The notes under the pieces: model-generated
Database searches by the model: none
Seen by the model: only the letters and a program-made list of their open reading frames with translations
What the model was told of the DNA's origin: nothing
NCBI GenBank assembly: GCA_949118805.1
Contig: CASAUJ010000013.1
Coordinates: 1 to 41,775, forward strand
DNA: 41,775 bases
Reading direction: 5' to 3'
Origin: an uncultured Clostridia bacterium
GTDB lineage: Bacteria > Bacillota > Clostridia > TANB77 > CAG-508
Made by a program: the position numbers and the translations under genes
In this document: in pieces, positions 25,867 through 35,945 of the stretch
Numbering within the stretch: the stretch's first letter is position 1
How the letters are laid out: every line of letters starts with the position of its first letter

Positions 25867-27702
25867 ATGCCAGGAGGAGGCCCAATGGGAAAGGGAACAG
25901 GAAAACCTGAAAAAGCAAAAGACTTTAAAAAGACAACAAAAAAATTAATGAATCATTTTCTTGCAAAATATAAAATTGCATTGATCATTGTATTGGTATT
26001 TGCCATTGGAAGTACAATATTTACTATTGTTGGACCTAAGATATTAGGAAATGCAACGACTGAAATTTTTAATGGATTAATAGGAAAATTATCAGGAGGA
26101 ACTGGAATTGATTTTGGTAAAATTGGATCCATAGCCATCACTTTACTAATTTTGTATATGATAAGTGCTACTTTCTCTTTTGTTCAAGGATTTACCATGA
26201 CAGGCGTTTCTCAAAAAATCACTTATCAAATAAGAAACGATATTATAAAAAAGATAAATAAATTACCAATGAAATATTTTGATCATAAAACAAATGGAGA
26301 AGTATTATCTATTATAACCAATGATATTGATACTTTAAGCATGAATTTAAGTCAAAGTATTACACAAATTATTACTTCCATTTGTACGATCATTGGAATT
26401 TTAGTGATGATGTTTTCTATTAGTTGGCAAATGACATTGATTTCTTTGATTATTTTACCTATTGCAGGAATTCTTGTAAAAAATATTGTGGGAAAGTCAC
26501 AAAAATATTTTCAAAGACAGCAAACTTATTTAGCAGAGGTAAATGGACAAGTGGAAGAAATATATGGTGGTTTAAATGTAGTGAAAGCATTTAATGGAGA
26601 GGAAAAGGTAATTCATAAATTTGAAAAAGCTAACAAAGAATTGTATCATGCAGGTTGGAAATCACAATTTTTATCAGGATTAATGTTTCCTGTTATGAAT
26701 TTTATTTCAAATGTGGGGTATGTTGGAGTAGCAGTGGCAGGAGGATATTTGGCGATTAATGGAACAATTACAGTTGGAAATATACAAAGCTTTATCCAAT
26801 ATAATAAACAATTTACTGGTCCAATCAACCAAATTGCTCAAATTTCTGCTATGTTACAAGCAATGATTGCAGCAGCAGAAAGAATTTTTGAATTTTTGGA
26901 AGAGCCAGAAGAAATAGACAGTAAAAAATTAGAAATAGATCCTGCAAAATTAAAGGGGAATGTAACATTTGAACATGTAAAATTTGCATATAACCCAGAA
27001 ACTATTACCATCAAAGATTTTAATTGTGAAATCAAAGAAGGACAGAAAATTGCCATTGTAGGACCAACAGGAGCAGGAAAAACAACAATTGTAAAATTAT
27101 TAATGAGATTTTATGATGTATTAGAAGGAGCTATTTTAGTTGATAATGTTAATATTAAAGATTTTGATAGAGGAGAACTTCGAAAACTATTTGGTATGGT
27201 ATTACAAGATACCTGGTTGTTTGGTGGAACGGTAAAAGAGAATATTAAATATGGAAAAGAAGATGCAACAGAAGATCAAGTAATAGAAGCTGCTAAAGCA
27301 GCACATGTACATCACTTTATCAAAACACTACCACAAGGTTATCAATCTATGATTAATGAAGAATCTAGTAATATATCAGCAGGTCAAAAACAATTAATGA
27401 CAATTGCACGAGTTATTTTAGCAGATCCTAAAATATTGATTTTAGATGAAGCAACTAGTTCTATTGACACAAGAACAGAAATACAAATTCAAGCAGCAAT
27501 GGACAATTTAATGAAAGGGAGAACAAGTTTTATTATTGCACACCGTTTGTCTACGATTAAAAATGCAGATTTAATTTTAGTAATGAATCATGGAGATATT
27601 GTAGAACAAGGAACACATGATGAATTACTAGCTAAAAATGGATTTTATGCAGATTTATATAATAGTCAGTTTGAGGTAGAAGAACGGATAAAGAAGAATT
27701 AG
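25867..27702 (+). CDS. ABC exporter subunit, catalytic partner; neutral CGG near the stop
   Basis: A 611-residue half-transporter with a Gly-rich start (MPGGGPMGKGTG), six membrane helices and an ATPase with Walker A GPTGAGKTT, signature ISAGQKQLMTIARV and a canonical Walker B ILILDEATSSID with catalytic Glu. It pairs with the upstream degenerate subunit; the two genes are two bases apart. An in-frame CGG lies at 27685-27687, five codons from the end. If CGG shifts here too, the protein ends at TAA 27689-27691 as ...EVEEG (607 residues) instead of ...EVEERIKKN. Both endings are plausible, so this site neither supports nor opposes the rule. The span given is the zero-frame reading. Confidence 0.92.
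   Translation: MPGGGPMGKGTGKPEKAKDFKKTTKKLMNHFLAKYKIALIIVLVFAIGSTIFTIVGPKILGNATTEIFNGLIGKLSGGTGIDFGKIGSIAITLLILYMISATFSFVQGFTMTGVSQKITYQIRNDIIKKINKLPMKYFDHKTNGEVLSIITNDIDTLSMNLSQSITQIITSICTIIGILVMMFSISWQMTLISLIILPIAGILVKNIVGKSQKYFQRQQTYLAEVNGQVEEIYGGLNVVKAFNGEEKVIHKFEKANKELYHAGWKSQFLSGLMFPVMNFISNVGYVGVAVAGGYLAINGTITVGNIQSFIQYNKQFTGPINQIAQISAMLQAMIAAAERIFEFLEEPEEIDSKKLEIDPAKLKGNVTFEHVKFAYNPETITIKDFNCEIKEGQKIAIVGPTGAGKTTIVKLLMRFYDVLEGAILVDNVNIKDFDRGELRKLFGMVLQDTWLFGGTVKENIKYGKEDATEDQVIEAAKAAHVHHFIKTLPQGYQSMINEESSNISAGQKQLMTIARVILADPKILILDEATSSIDTRTEIQIQAAMDNLMKGRTSFIIAHRLSTIKNADLILVMNHGDIVEQGTHDELLAKNGFYADLYNSQFEVEERIKKN
27685..27687 (+). other. In-frame CGG of neutral effect in ABC exporter gene
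   Basis: CGG-A at codon 607. A +1 shift would give Gly and then TAA at 27689-27691; without it the stop is at 27700-27702. It is the only in-frame CGG in the window whose shift is not favoured by sequence. Confidence 0.6.
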
Positions 27703-27718
27703 ATTATAGTATAGTAAA

Positions 27719-27749
27719 GGAAGATAATTCAAAAGTCTTCCATTTTTTC
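27719..27749 (+). terminator. Terminator of the ABC exporter operon
   Basis: GGAAGA (27719-27724) pairs with TCTTCC (27736-27741), followed by ATTTTTT. Confidence 0.7.
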
Positions 27750-27874
27750 TGTCTTCTAGAATTAAATTTTGATCAAAAAACAGGATATATTTACTTTTAG
27801 ACAAATGAATGATATGATACAATGTGAAGGAAAAGTAAAAAATGGTAGCAACCAAAAGATGAGAGGTAGAATAA

Positions 27875-28526
27875 ATGAAAATAATAAAACCACAAGGAGT
27901 ACAGTGGGAAAATTTAATGGAAATAGAAAACTTCGAAAGAGAATTAGAAGAAGAAAGCATTGAAAATAAAAAAATCGAAAATCGAGAAAAAGAAAACTTA
28001 CAACACTATGATCAAAAATGGGAGAAAGTCCTTTTTATAAAGGATGAAATTATAAACAGTAAATTTGAGAAAAATATTTTTACAGATGTAAGGTTTAAAA
28101 ATTGTAATTTTTCTAATACCTCCTTTGAAAATTCTAGTTTTATAAGATGTGAATTTGAAAATTGTAAAATAACAGGAGGGAATTTTAGTGAAACTAAATT
28201 ATATCAGGTGTCTTTTTTGGAAACAAATGCGAACTATTTAAATCTTACACATGCTAGTTTAGAAAATGTCTTATTTCAAGATACAATGCTAAGAAATGCT
28301 TTTTTTCAAGAAAACAAATTAAAAAATATCTATTTTGAAAAGGCTGATTTGACACGGATCCCAATTTTTTAAAACTAGCTTAAAAAACATTGATTTATCA
28401 AAAAGTGAAATAGATGGACTAGCTATTTCTTTAGAAGATATCAAAGGAGCTAGTATAGACATCTTGCAATTACCAAGTTTGGCTTATTTGTTAGGGGTTA
28501 AAATAAAGGAAAGGTGTGTTTTATGA
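27875..28526 (+). CDS. Pentapeptide-repeat protein; needs +1 shift at CGG 28355
   Basis: A 216-residue protein with a charged N-terminal helix, then pentapeptide repeats from about residue 65 (FTDVRFKNCNFSNTSFENSS, with F/L every fifth residue), which build a right-handed beta helix. The zero frame ends at 28372 after LTRIPIF. A +1 move at CGG 28355-28357 turns ADLT-R into ADLT-G-SQFFKTSLKNIDLS (A-D/N-L-x-G is the commonest repeat form). It continues through GLAISLEDIKGASIDI, the usual C-terminal cap, to TGA 28524-28526. That stop overlaps the next gene's ATG (ATGA at 28523-28526), typical operon coupling seen only in the shifted frame. Its role is unknown; some homologues protect DNA gyrase. 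Confidence 0.92.
28355..28357 (+). other. +1 frameshift site, CGG-A in pentapeptide-repeat gene
   Basis: In-frame CGG at codon 161, preceded by ACA. GGA at 28356 supplies the glycine of the A-D-L-x-G repeat and leads to an ATGA junction with the next gene. Confidence 0.93.
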
Positions 28527-29080
28527 TAGAAAAAGAAAAAATGTTAGCAGGAGAGTTATATATAGCTAGTGATGAAGAATTAAAAAAACAACTACAGATA
28601 GCAAAAGATTTATGCTATGAATATAATCAAATGAAACCATCAAATCTGAGAAAAAGAAAAGAAATCATGAAAAAGATTTTGGGAAAAACAAAAGAAAAAT
28701 TTCTAATCGAACAACCTTTTATATGTGATTATGGATGGAATATAGAAATTGGAGAAAATTTTTATGCCAATCACAATTTAGTGATTTTAGATTGTAATAA
28801 GGTGATTTTTGGAGATAATGTATTAATTGGTCCCAATTGTTCTTTTTATACAGTAGGGCATCCAATTGATCCAATGCAAAGAAAACAAGGATATGAATAT
28901 GCAAAACCAATTCAGATTGGTAATGATGTATGGATTGGTGGAAATGTAGTGATATTACCAGGGGTAAAGATAGGAAACCGTTGTGTAATTGGAGCTGGGA
29001 GTGTAGTCACAAAAGAAATTCCAGATGATTGTATAGCAGTGGGAAATCCTTGTAAGATTGTAAAAAGAATTAAGGATTAA
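28523..29080 (+). CDS. maa: Maltose/galactoside O-acetyltransferase family
   Basis: A 185-residue left-handed beta-helix acetyltransferase that moves acetyl from acetyl-CoA to sugars. The N-terminus MIEKEKMLAGELYIASDEEL is diagnostic of the maltose/nodulation acetyltransferase group. YANHNLVILD precedes hexapeptide repeats (IGDNVLIGPN-like), the catalytic His is in FYTVGHPID, and the loop IGNDVWIGGNVVILPGVKIG is complete. The ATG at 28523 matches the family start and overlaps the stop of the preceding gene. The GTG at 28514 would add four foreign residues. RBS is AAAGGAAAGG at about 28505-28514. Confidence 0.93.
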   Translation: MIEKEKMLAGELYIASDEELKKQLQIAKDLCYEYNQMKPSNLRKRKEIMKKILGKTKEKFLIEQPFICDYGWNIEIGENFYANHNLVILDCNKVIFGDNVLIGPNCSFYTVGHPIDPMQRKQGYEYAKPIQIGNDVWIGGNVVILPGVKIGNRCVIGAGSVVTKEIPDDCIAVGNPCKIVKRIKD

Positions 29081-29095
29081 AAGGAGGTTCATAAA

Positions 29096-32000
29096 TTGAG
29101 CGATGTAAAATGGACAGAAGAACAACAAGAGGCTATTTATGAGAAAAATTCTAATATATTGGTAGCAGCTGCTGCTGGAAGTGGAAAAACGGCTGTATTA
29201 GTAGAAAGAATCATTCAAAAAATAATCCAAGATCAAGTAGATATTGATAAATTATTAGTAGTGACTTTTACGAATAGTGCAGCTGCTGAAATGAGAGAAA
29301 GGGTATTAAGTGCAATTGATAAAAAATTAGAAGAAAATCCAGAAGATGAAAATTTACAAAGACAAATTACATTATTAAATAAAGCTAGTATTTGCACCAT
29401 TGATTCTTTTTGTTTAGAGATTATACGAAACCATTTTTATGAATTAGAAAATCTTTCACCTAATTTTAGAATTGCTGATACCACAGAAATTGAATTATTA
29501 AAACAAGAAGTAATAGAAGATCTATTTGAGCAAAAATATGAAACAGAAGAGGAAGATTTTGCTAAATTGATCAATGTCTATACCAGTTATCGTGATGATA
29601 CTCCCTTAAAAGATTTAATTTTAAAGATAGATGCTTATATGCAAAGCAATCCATTTCCTCAGAAATGGCTAGATGAAAAAATAGAGATGTTTTATTTAGA
29701 AGAAAAATTAAAAGAAGATTTTAGTAAAACGCCATGGGGAAAAATTTTATTACAAGAAATAAAGGAAGAATTAATGGATACGATTACTGCACTAGAAAAG
29801 GCAGAAAAAGATTTAGCAAAAGAAAAAGAACTAGAAAAATATGTCCAAACCATAAGAAGTGATATTGAGCAATTGGAAAATTTGAATCATAATTTAGATA
29901 GTTGGGACAAAGCATATGCACTATCTTTGGCTTTAAAATTTGTGACTTGGCCAAGACAAAAAGTAGAATCAAAAGCAAAAGAAAAGGCAAAGGAAATACG
30001 AGATCAGCAAAAGAAAAAATTAACAAAAGTATTGGATAAAATACTTTTTTGTGATTCCCAAGAAGCCAATCAGGATATTTATGATATGTACTTCATTTTA
30101 AAAAAACTAAAAGATTTAATTTTTGCATTTGAAGAAGAATTTACAAAACGAAAAAGAGAAAAAAATATAGTAGATTTTAGCGATGTAGAACATTTTGCTT
30201 TAACCATTTTATTAAAATCAGAAGAAGTGAGAAAAAAATATCAAAACAAATTTGAAGAAATTGCGATTGACGAATACCAGGATAGTAATTTAGTACAAGA
30301 ATACATATTAACATCAATTTCTAAACAGAATAATATTTTTATGGTTGGGGATGTAAAACAAAGTATTTATAAATTTAGACAAGCCATGCCAGAATTATTT
30401 TTAGATAAGTACGAAAGTTATCAGAAAAAAGAAGATAGAAAAGCAGAAGAAAACTTAAAAATTCAATTATTTAAAAATTTTAGAAGCAAAGAAAACATAT
30501 TACGATTTACCAATCAAATCTTTGAAAATATTATGAGTCATGCACTAGGAGATATTCTGTACACAGAGGAAGAATTTTTAAACTTGGGAGCTACTTACCC
30601 TCCAATAGAACAAAATGAAAAAATAGAAATTTGTGTCATTGATCCAATGGATAAAGAAGAACCAATAGAAGAAAACGAAGTGGAGCAGGAGGAAAGGGAA
30701 GAAGAACAAACAGAAGAGCGAATAGAAGAGATGGAATTGGAAGCAAAATTTGTTGCCAATAAAATAAAAAATTTGATTCAAAGTAAATTTCAGGTATGGG
30801 ACAAAAAGAAAGAAATTTATCGAGATATTACTTATAAAGATATTGTAATTCTATTAAGAACTACAAGTCATACAGCACCAATTTATGAGCAGGAACTATT
30901 AAATTTACAAATACCAGTGTTTTCTGATAGCTCACAAGAATATCTAGATTCTATTGAGATTCAAACCATAATGAGTTTACTAAAAATTATTGATAATCCA
31001 ATGCAAGATATTCCTTTGGTGGCAGTTATGCGTTCAAGTATTGGTAAATTTACAGATAATGAATTAATTCAGATTCGATTAGTAGATAAACAAGATAATT
31101 TTTATGTCTGTTTGCAAAAGGCAACGCTATCAGTAGAAAGTCAGTTAAAGCAAAAGATAGAAAGCTTTTTGCAGAAATTAATACAATGGAGAAAAGAACA
31201 AGAATATTTAGCATTAGATGAATTAATTTGGAAAGTCTATTTTGATACAGGATATTATCATTATGTTCGGATTGATGGAAAATGGAATATTAAGGCAAGC
31301 CAATTTACGTATGTTATTGGAAAGAGCCAAACAATATGAAACAGCAAGTTTTAAGGGATTATATCACTTCATTCATTTTATGGACAAATTAAAACTGAAT
31401 AGTGGAGATATGGGAGCTGCTAAAATAATTGGTGAAAATGATAATGTAATTCGAATTATGAGCATTCATAAAAGCAAAGGATTAGAATTCCCAGTTGTAT
31501 TTTTAGCAAGTACAGGAAAACAATTTAACTTAACCGATCTCAATCAAAATCTTTTATTACATCAAGAATTAGGGATTGGAGTAAAATATATTGATTATGA
31601 AAGACAAGTACAATATGATACTTTAAGTAAAGCTGCAATTCGAAATAAGATTTTGATGGAAACTTTATCAGAGGAAATGAGAATTTTGTATGTAGCTTTA
31701 ACAAGAGCCAAAGAGAAATTATGGATCACAGGAATTTGTAAAGATTATTTTAAGCAAAAAGAAAAAATGTTGCAACAAATGGAACAATATGAAAAACAAA
31801 ACAAAAAGATAAATCCAATTTTAATAAAAAAATATAAAAAATTTTTAGATTGGATTTTGTTGGTATATTTTTATGAAAACGAAATGGATGATTTGGTGGA
31901 ATTAAAAACATATTCTAAAAAAGAAGTTTTAACATTTTGTGAACAAACCAAACAAGAAGGAATAAATATCATAGAAAAACTAGAAAAAGAAGAAAAAGAC

Positions 32001-32682
32001 GAAAACAAAATAGAAGAAATAGAGAAACAATTAAAAAAAGAATATCCTTATGAATTGTCTACGAAAATTCCTACAAAATCATCTGTTACAAAAATAAAAC
32101 AAAAAGAAGAAACAAAAATTGAGATCAGTTTCCCTATTCCTAAATTTATGCGGAGAAGAAAAAATATCATTATCAGGAGCACAAAAAGGTACCTTACTTC
32201 ATTTATGTATGCAAAAGTTGGAGGAGAATAAGAAGTATGACTTAAAAGAAATAACTAAATTAATTGCAAATTTAGTTAAAAAGGAAATAATAACTTCACA
32301 AGAAGCAGAAAATATTAATCCGATGGCAATCTTAAAATTTACTCAATCTTCTATTTGGGAAGAGATGAAAGAAGCAAAGGAAATCCAAAAAGAAAAACCA
32401 TTTTATATTACTTTACCAGCTAAAGAGGTTTATGATGAAGAAGTAGAAGAAAATATCTTAATCCAAGGAATGATTGATTTATACTATATCAATCAAAAAG
32501 AAGAATTAATTTTAGTAGATTATAAAACAGACTTTGTGAAAAACGAAAAAGAATTGATTGAGAAATATCAAAAACAATTGGAATTATATCAAAAAGCATT
32601 AGAAGAAGCATTGAAAAGAAAGGTAGATCATATCTATTTATATTCTACTTTTTTCGGAAAAGCATTAGAAGTATTGAAATAA
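29096..32682 (+). CDS. addA: ATP-dependent helicase/nuclease subunit A; needs two +1 shifts at CGG 31268 and 32151
   Basis: AddA is the helicase-nuclease subunit that processes double-strand breaks for recombination. It has Walker A AAAGSGKTA (about residues 26-34), TFTNSAAAEMRER, and IAIDEYQDSN as motif II. The zero frame breaks at CGG 31268-31270; +1 restores YYHYV-G-LMENGILRQANL, a conserved AddA block, and then SIHKSKGLEFPVVF and RILYVALTRAKEKL (motifs V-VI). A second break at CGG 32151-32153 is repaired by +1 to KFM-G-EEKISLSGAQKGTLLH, leading to the nuclease motif LVDYKTDF. The product is 1194 residues, near the usual 1200. The start is TTG 29096 with AAGGAGG at 29081-29087. Its usual partner addB is not adjacent. 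Confidence 0.95.
31268..31270 (+). other. +1 frameshift site 1 in addA, CGG-A
   Basis: In-frame CGG at codon 725, preceded by GTT. GGA at 31269 gives the Gly of the conserved YxYVG block and opens the UvrD-like C-terminal helicase motifs. Confidence 0.95.
32151..32153 (+). other. +1 frameshift site 2 in addA, CGG-A
   Basis: In-frame, counting from the first shift, at codon 1019, preceded by ATG. GGA at 32152 leads into the nuclease domain (GTLLH ... VDYKTD). Confidence 0.94.
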
Positions 32683-32702
32683 TAGGGAAAATTTGGTATA
32701 AT
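32674..32702 (+). promoter_or_regulatory. Promoter of the small membrane protein gene
   Basis: TTGAAA at 32674-32679 and TATAAT at 32697-32702, with a 17-base spacer, overlapping the end of addA. Confidence 0.7.
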
Positions 32703-32735
32703 AGAAATAGTTGAAAAAGAAAAGGGGATTATAGA

Positions 32736-33209
32736 ATGAAACCATTTGACATTAAACAAAAAATTATAATATGGATTTTACTTTTAGTTGGTGTTTTTTT
32801 TCTTTCTGATTTTTTAATCAATGTAGGAATTAATTCCACTTATCAATCCATTGAAAGAGTTGATAAGCAAGAAAAAGTAGTGATTTATCAAGCAGATGCA
32901 ACTTACGTGAATGGAAGAATACGTGGTGTAATAAAAGAGCCAGAAGCAAGCCAAAAAAAGTATTTAAAAATAGAGCTTTATTCAAAAAGAGATGTATTAG
33001 TGGGAAGAAGTTATATACCAATAGAAAAGGGGCAAGAAGAAGTACAGCCATTTGAATTATTGTTTCGAGCAAAAGATGTTTCTTACTATAAAACAGATTT
33101 CGTAAATGAAAAAGAAGAAGGCATGGAATTAGAAATTTTACCAAAAGAATTGACCAAACCAGAAATTGTTCTTGCAACAATTGTAACCATCTTAATTTTT
33201 TGGGGATAA
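32736..33209 (+). CDS. Unknown small membrane protein
   Basis: A 157-residue protein with an N-terminal membrane helix (about residues 10-30), an extracytoplasmic beta-rich domain (RVDKQEKVVIYQADATYVNG and following) and a C-terminal helix (IVLATIVTILIFWG). That layout places the middle outside with both ends at the membrane. I recognise no family. The phrases GVIKEPEASQKKYLKIELYS and VGRSYIPIEKGQ suggest a FxLYD-like immunoglobulin-type fold, a suggestion only. It has its own promoter and shares a bidirectional terminator with the convergent gene. Confidence 0.7.
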   Translation: MKPFDIKQKIIIWILLLVGVFFLSDFLINVGINSTYQSIERVDKQEKVVIYQADATYVNGRIRGVIKEPEASQKKYLKIELYSKRDVLVGRSYIPIEKGQEEVQPFELLFRAKDVSYYKTDFVNEKEEGMELEILPKELTKPEIVLATIVTILIFWG

Positions 33210-33210
33210 T

Positions 33211-33247
33211 AAAAAACTAGAGAATTTGAAATATTCTCTAGTTTTTT
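33211..33247. terminator. Bidirectional terminator
   Basis: AAAAAACTAGAGAAT and ATTCTCTAGTTTTTT form a perfect stem with A and T runs on both sides. It serves the plus-strand gene ending at 33209 and overlaps the stop of the minus-strand gene ending at 33238. Confidence 0.93.
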
Positions 33248-34032
33248 AATGTATTAACTAAAATTTGATAAGCTTCTTTTTCCATTTTAGGGGAAAGAGT
33301 TTGCTGAAAAATTGTATGATAACTTTCTAAAATGGAAGGGATATTGTAGTCAAGTTGAGAAAATGCTAGTTTAGCTACTGATTCATAATTAGTAATACAA
33401 TTTATAAATAATGTGGTTGCAAATAAAATATATTCTGCATAAGTGGTACAATATTCTAATTTATTAAATTTTTTTCCTTCACAAAAATGTTTCCAAACAT
33501 AATCAGAAACTGCTTTTTGATCAGCACAAGGATTCTTTTTTCGATATCCTTTGGCATCTGTTTCTACTTCTTTTAAAAGGTAAGAAATGCAACTGAAAGC
33601 ATTTTCAAAATTATCAGCAATGGTAACGATTTCGACATAGGGGTTGCTTTCTTCAGAAAGAGTTGTTAGCCAAGTTCTTCCATGGTATAATAGAACATCA
33701 CGAAAAATTTGTATAGAAGTATCAAATTCATGAAATTCATGTTCTGATAAGAACTTATTAAATCGATTGATAGAAAGAACATTATGAGATATTATTGTAT
33801 CGTTAAAATTCCCAAGAAGTTCATATTGATCTACACGACCATCATCATGGTGTTCAGAACAAATTGCCAAGAAATTAGAATCAATATCATAATGCAAAGT
33901 ATTAGCAATTATATTGGCTAATGGTATGATATTTTTTATATGGTTTCGTTTTCCCATTAATTCTTTTTTAGAGAAGATTTGATCATAACGATTCATCTTG
34001 TGGTACATGAGAATAGATTCATTGATTTTCAT
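33238..34032 (-). CDS. HD-domain-like protein, possible phosphohydrolase
   Basis: A 264-residue minus-strand protein. KRNHIKNIIPLANIIANTL followed by CSEHHDDGRVDQYELLG fits the H...HD pattern of HD-superfamily phosphohydrolases (His31 and His61/His62-Asp63). HNVLSINRF and VLLYHGRTW add later His residues, and VTIADNFENAFS carries a further Asp as in HD domains. The substrate is unknown; HD proteins act on nucleotides or cyclic dinucleotides among others. RBS GGAGGAATCGAT precedes the start at 34032. It lies downstream of rqcH on the same strand, 86 bases apart, possibly cotranscribed. Confidence 0.6.
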   Translation of the reverse strand: MKINESILMYHKMNRYDQIFSKKELMGKRNHIKNIIPLANIIANTLHYDIDSNFLAICSEHHDDGRVDQYELLGNFNDTIISHNVLSINRFNKFLSEHEFHEFDTSIQIFRDVLLYHGRTWLTTLSEESNPYVEIVTIADNFENAFSCISYLLKEVETDAKGYRKKNPCADQKAVSDYVWKHFCEGKKFNKLEYCTTYAEYILFATTLFINCITNYESVAKLAFSQLDYNIPSILESYHTIFQQTLSPKMEKEAYQILVNTLKN

Positions 34033-34118
34033 ATCGATTCCTCCATTTCTAAAGATACTTTTTTTGCAATATATCTATATTATAACATAAAGGAAGATAA
34101 AAATCAATTTTATGACAA

Positions 34119-35828
34119 CTAAGATGGCTTTTTTGGGGTAACATATAATGTTTGATGATTGCGATAAATTACCATGCCTGGTTTTGCTCCATTTGGCTTT
34201 TTTACAAATCTAGCTTCACAAAAATCTACGGGAACATTAGAAGAATTTCTTGCTTTACTATGAAAAGCTACGATTTCTGCACATTGCATTAAAATTTTAT
34301 GGTTTGGAATTTGATTTTGAGTAAGTTTTAAAATGGCATGGCTTCCATGAATTTCTTTAGTGTGAAACCATAAATCTTCTTTATTTGCATATTTTAATGT
34401 TAAATAATCATTTTCTTTATTATTTCTTCCTACTAGTAAGGTATATTCATTAATAGTATATTTTAAAGGGTTGAAAGAAACATTTTTATTCTTGGTAAGA
34501 GTTGATTTTTTTACTTTTGCTTTTTTCTCTTTTTGAGATTGTTCCACTTTTTCTTTAAAAATTACATTTTCAGAGATTTCTTCAAATATTTCAGAAATTT
34601 CTTCTATGGTAGAACAATTTTCTAATTCGTAAATAATACTTTCCATATAAGATAATTCTTGTAAAGTTTCTTGTTTTTGCAATTGAACAATTTCAAAGGC
34701 ATTTTTTAATTTATGATATTTTTTAAAAAAAAGTTTGGCATTAACAGCAGGAGAATATTTACAATCAAGAGGAATAGTAATTTTTTGCATAGTATAATAA
34801 TTATCCAATGTAATTTCTGATAGATTCTCATTTTTGATTTGATATAAGTTAGCTGTAATTAATTCTCCATATAACTGATATTTTTCTTTATCTTTACACT
34901 CTTCTAGTTTTTCATCAATATGAAGAAGACGTTTTTGATCCTTTTTTAATCGCTCCAAAATTATTTTTAGAAGGCTATTACGATAACTTTTAAACTCTTC
35001 TGAGGCTTCTTTTTTATGATAAAAATCATCTAAAAAGAAATTCAAAGAAAAAGGAGAAGATGCTTCTTTTTCTTCTATTAAAAAATAATCTTCTTTTGGT
35101 TGATGAATACACATAAAAGTTAAAGTATTAGAATCTGTTTTTGAAATGATATTTTTTAGATAGCAAAAGAAAAATTTTGAAGTATTTTCATCAAAAGTTT
35201 CTATGTTAAGATATTGCAAAGAAGCTTCTACAAAAGATTTGCTAATTCCATTAAATACATTATAAATAGAAGAAAAGGAAGAAACTTTTTCTTTCCATTC
35301 TTCAAAAGATAGGCAATCTAAAAAGTTATCTTTATGGGTAGTCGGATAAACATATTTTATATGAGGAACTACATCTCTTGTACTGTCTTCGTTGTGAATA
35401 TGTCTTAAGCTATCTATTATCACATTTTGGTCATCTAATAAAATGATATTACAATGTTTTCCCATTAGTTCAATCACGAGTCTTTTGGAAAGAATATCAT
35501 CTACTTCATCAAATCCTTCAAAATCAATGATGACTAATCTTTCTAAATGATTGGTTGTAATATTTTTAATAGGAAGCCCTAATAAATGTTTACGAAGAAC
35601 CATACAAAAATTAGGGGCAACTTTTGGGTTTGGCTTTGGGTGAGTTGTTAAATGAATACGATAATTTCTAGCATCAGTACCAATATTTAATAAATAATGA
35701 GAATTTTTAAAGTAAAGTCCTAATAAGATAGTATTTTTATCTGGTTGAAAAATTTTATCTATTTTTGCTCCTACTAAACCTTGTAGTTCAGAGGCAATTG
35801 CTTTTGTTACAATTCCATCATATGCCAT
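34119..35828 (-). CDS. rqcH: Ribosome-associated quality control protein RqcH (NFACT/FbpA family)
   Basis: A 569-residue protein. The NFACT-N domain begins MAYDGIVTKAIASELQGLVG, DARNYRIHLT follows, then a long coiled coil (about residues 285-420) and the NFACT-R domain with YANKEDLWFHTKEIHGSHAI and VDFCEARFVKKPNGAKPG. RqcH binds peptidyl-tRNA-carrying 50S subunits and adds C-terminal alanine tails that mark stalled chains for ClpP. Length and domains are complete. RBS AAAGGAGAAAA is just upstream, and a TATAAT-like -10 on the minus strand lies at 35854-35859. It contains no in-frame CGG. It is a broadly conserved gene, so its presence alone does not explain the CGG behaviour. Confidence 0.95.
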   Translation of the reverse strand: MAYDGIVTKAIASELQGLVGAKIDKIFQPDKNTILLGLYFKNSHYLLNIGTDARNYRIHLTTHPKPNPKVAPNFCMVLRKHLLGLPIKNITTNHLERLVIIDFEGFDEVDDILSKRLVIELMGKHCNIILLDDQNVIIDSLRHIHNEDSTRDVVPHIKYVYPTTHKDNFLDCLSFEEWKEKVSSFSSIYNVFNGISKSFVEASLQYLNIETFDENTSKFFFCYLKNIISKTDSNTLTFMCIHQPKEDYFLIEEKEASSPFSLNFFLDDFYHKKEASEEFKSYRNSLLKIILERLKKDQKRLLHIDEKLEECKDKEKYQLYGELITANLYQIKNENLSEITLDNYYTMQKITIPLDCKYSPAVNAKLFFKKYHKLKNAFEIVQLQKQETLQELSYMESIIYELENCSTIEEISEIFEEISENVIFKEKVEQSQKEKKAKVKKSTLTKNKNVSFNPLKYTINEYTLLVGRNNKENDYLTLKYANKEDLWFHTKEIHGSHAILKLTQNQIPNHKILMQCAEIVAFHSKARNSSNVPVDFCEARFVKKPNGAKPGMVIYRNHQTLYVTPKKPS

Positions 35829-35883
35829 AGTTTTTCTCCTTTTTTTGAAAACTATTATAACATACTTTTTTTTAAAAGGCTAC

Positions 35884-35912
35884 TTGCTTTCAAAACTTTA
35901 AAAGGATATAAT
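35884..35912 (+). promoter_or_regulatory. Promoter of DUF2207 gene
   Basis: TTGCTT at 35884-35889 and TATAAT at 35907-35912 with a 17-base spacer, divergent from rqcH. Confidence 0.7.
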
Positions 35913-35945
35913 AAATAAGAAAATAAATAGAAGAGAGGGAAAAAG

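Noticed and set aside
27769..27963. Small ORF upstream of the pentapeptide gene
   Set aside because: It overlaps the pentapeptide gene in another frame, has no binding site and an arginine/lysine-rich composition typical of a shadow frame.
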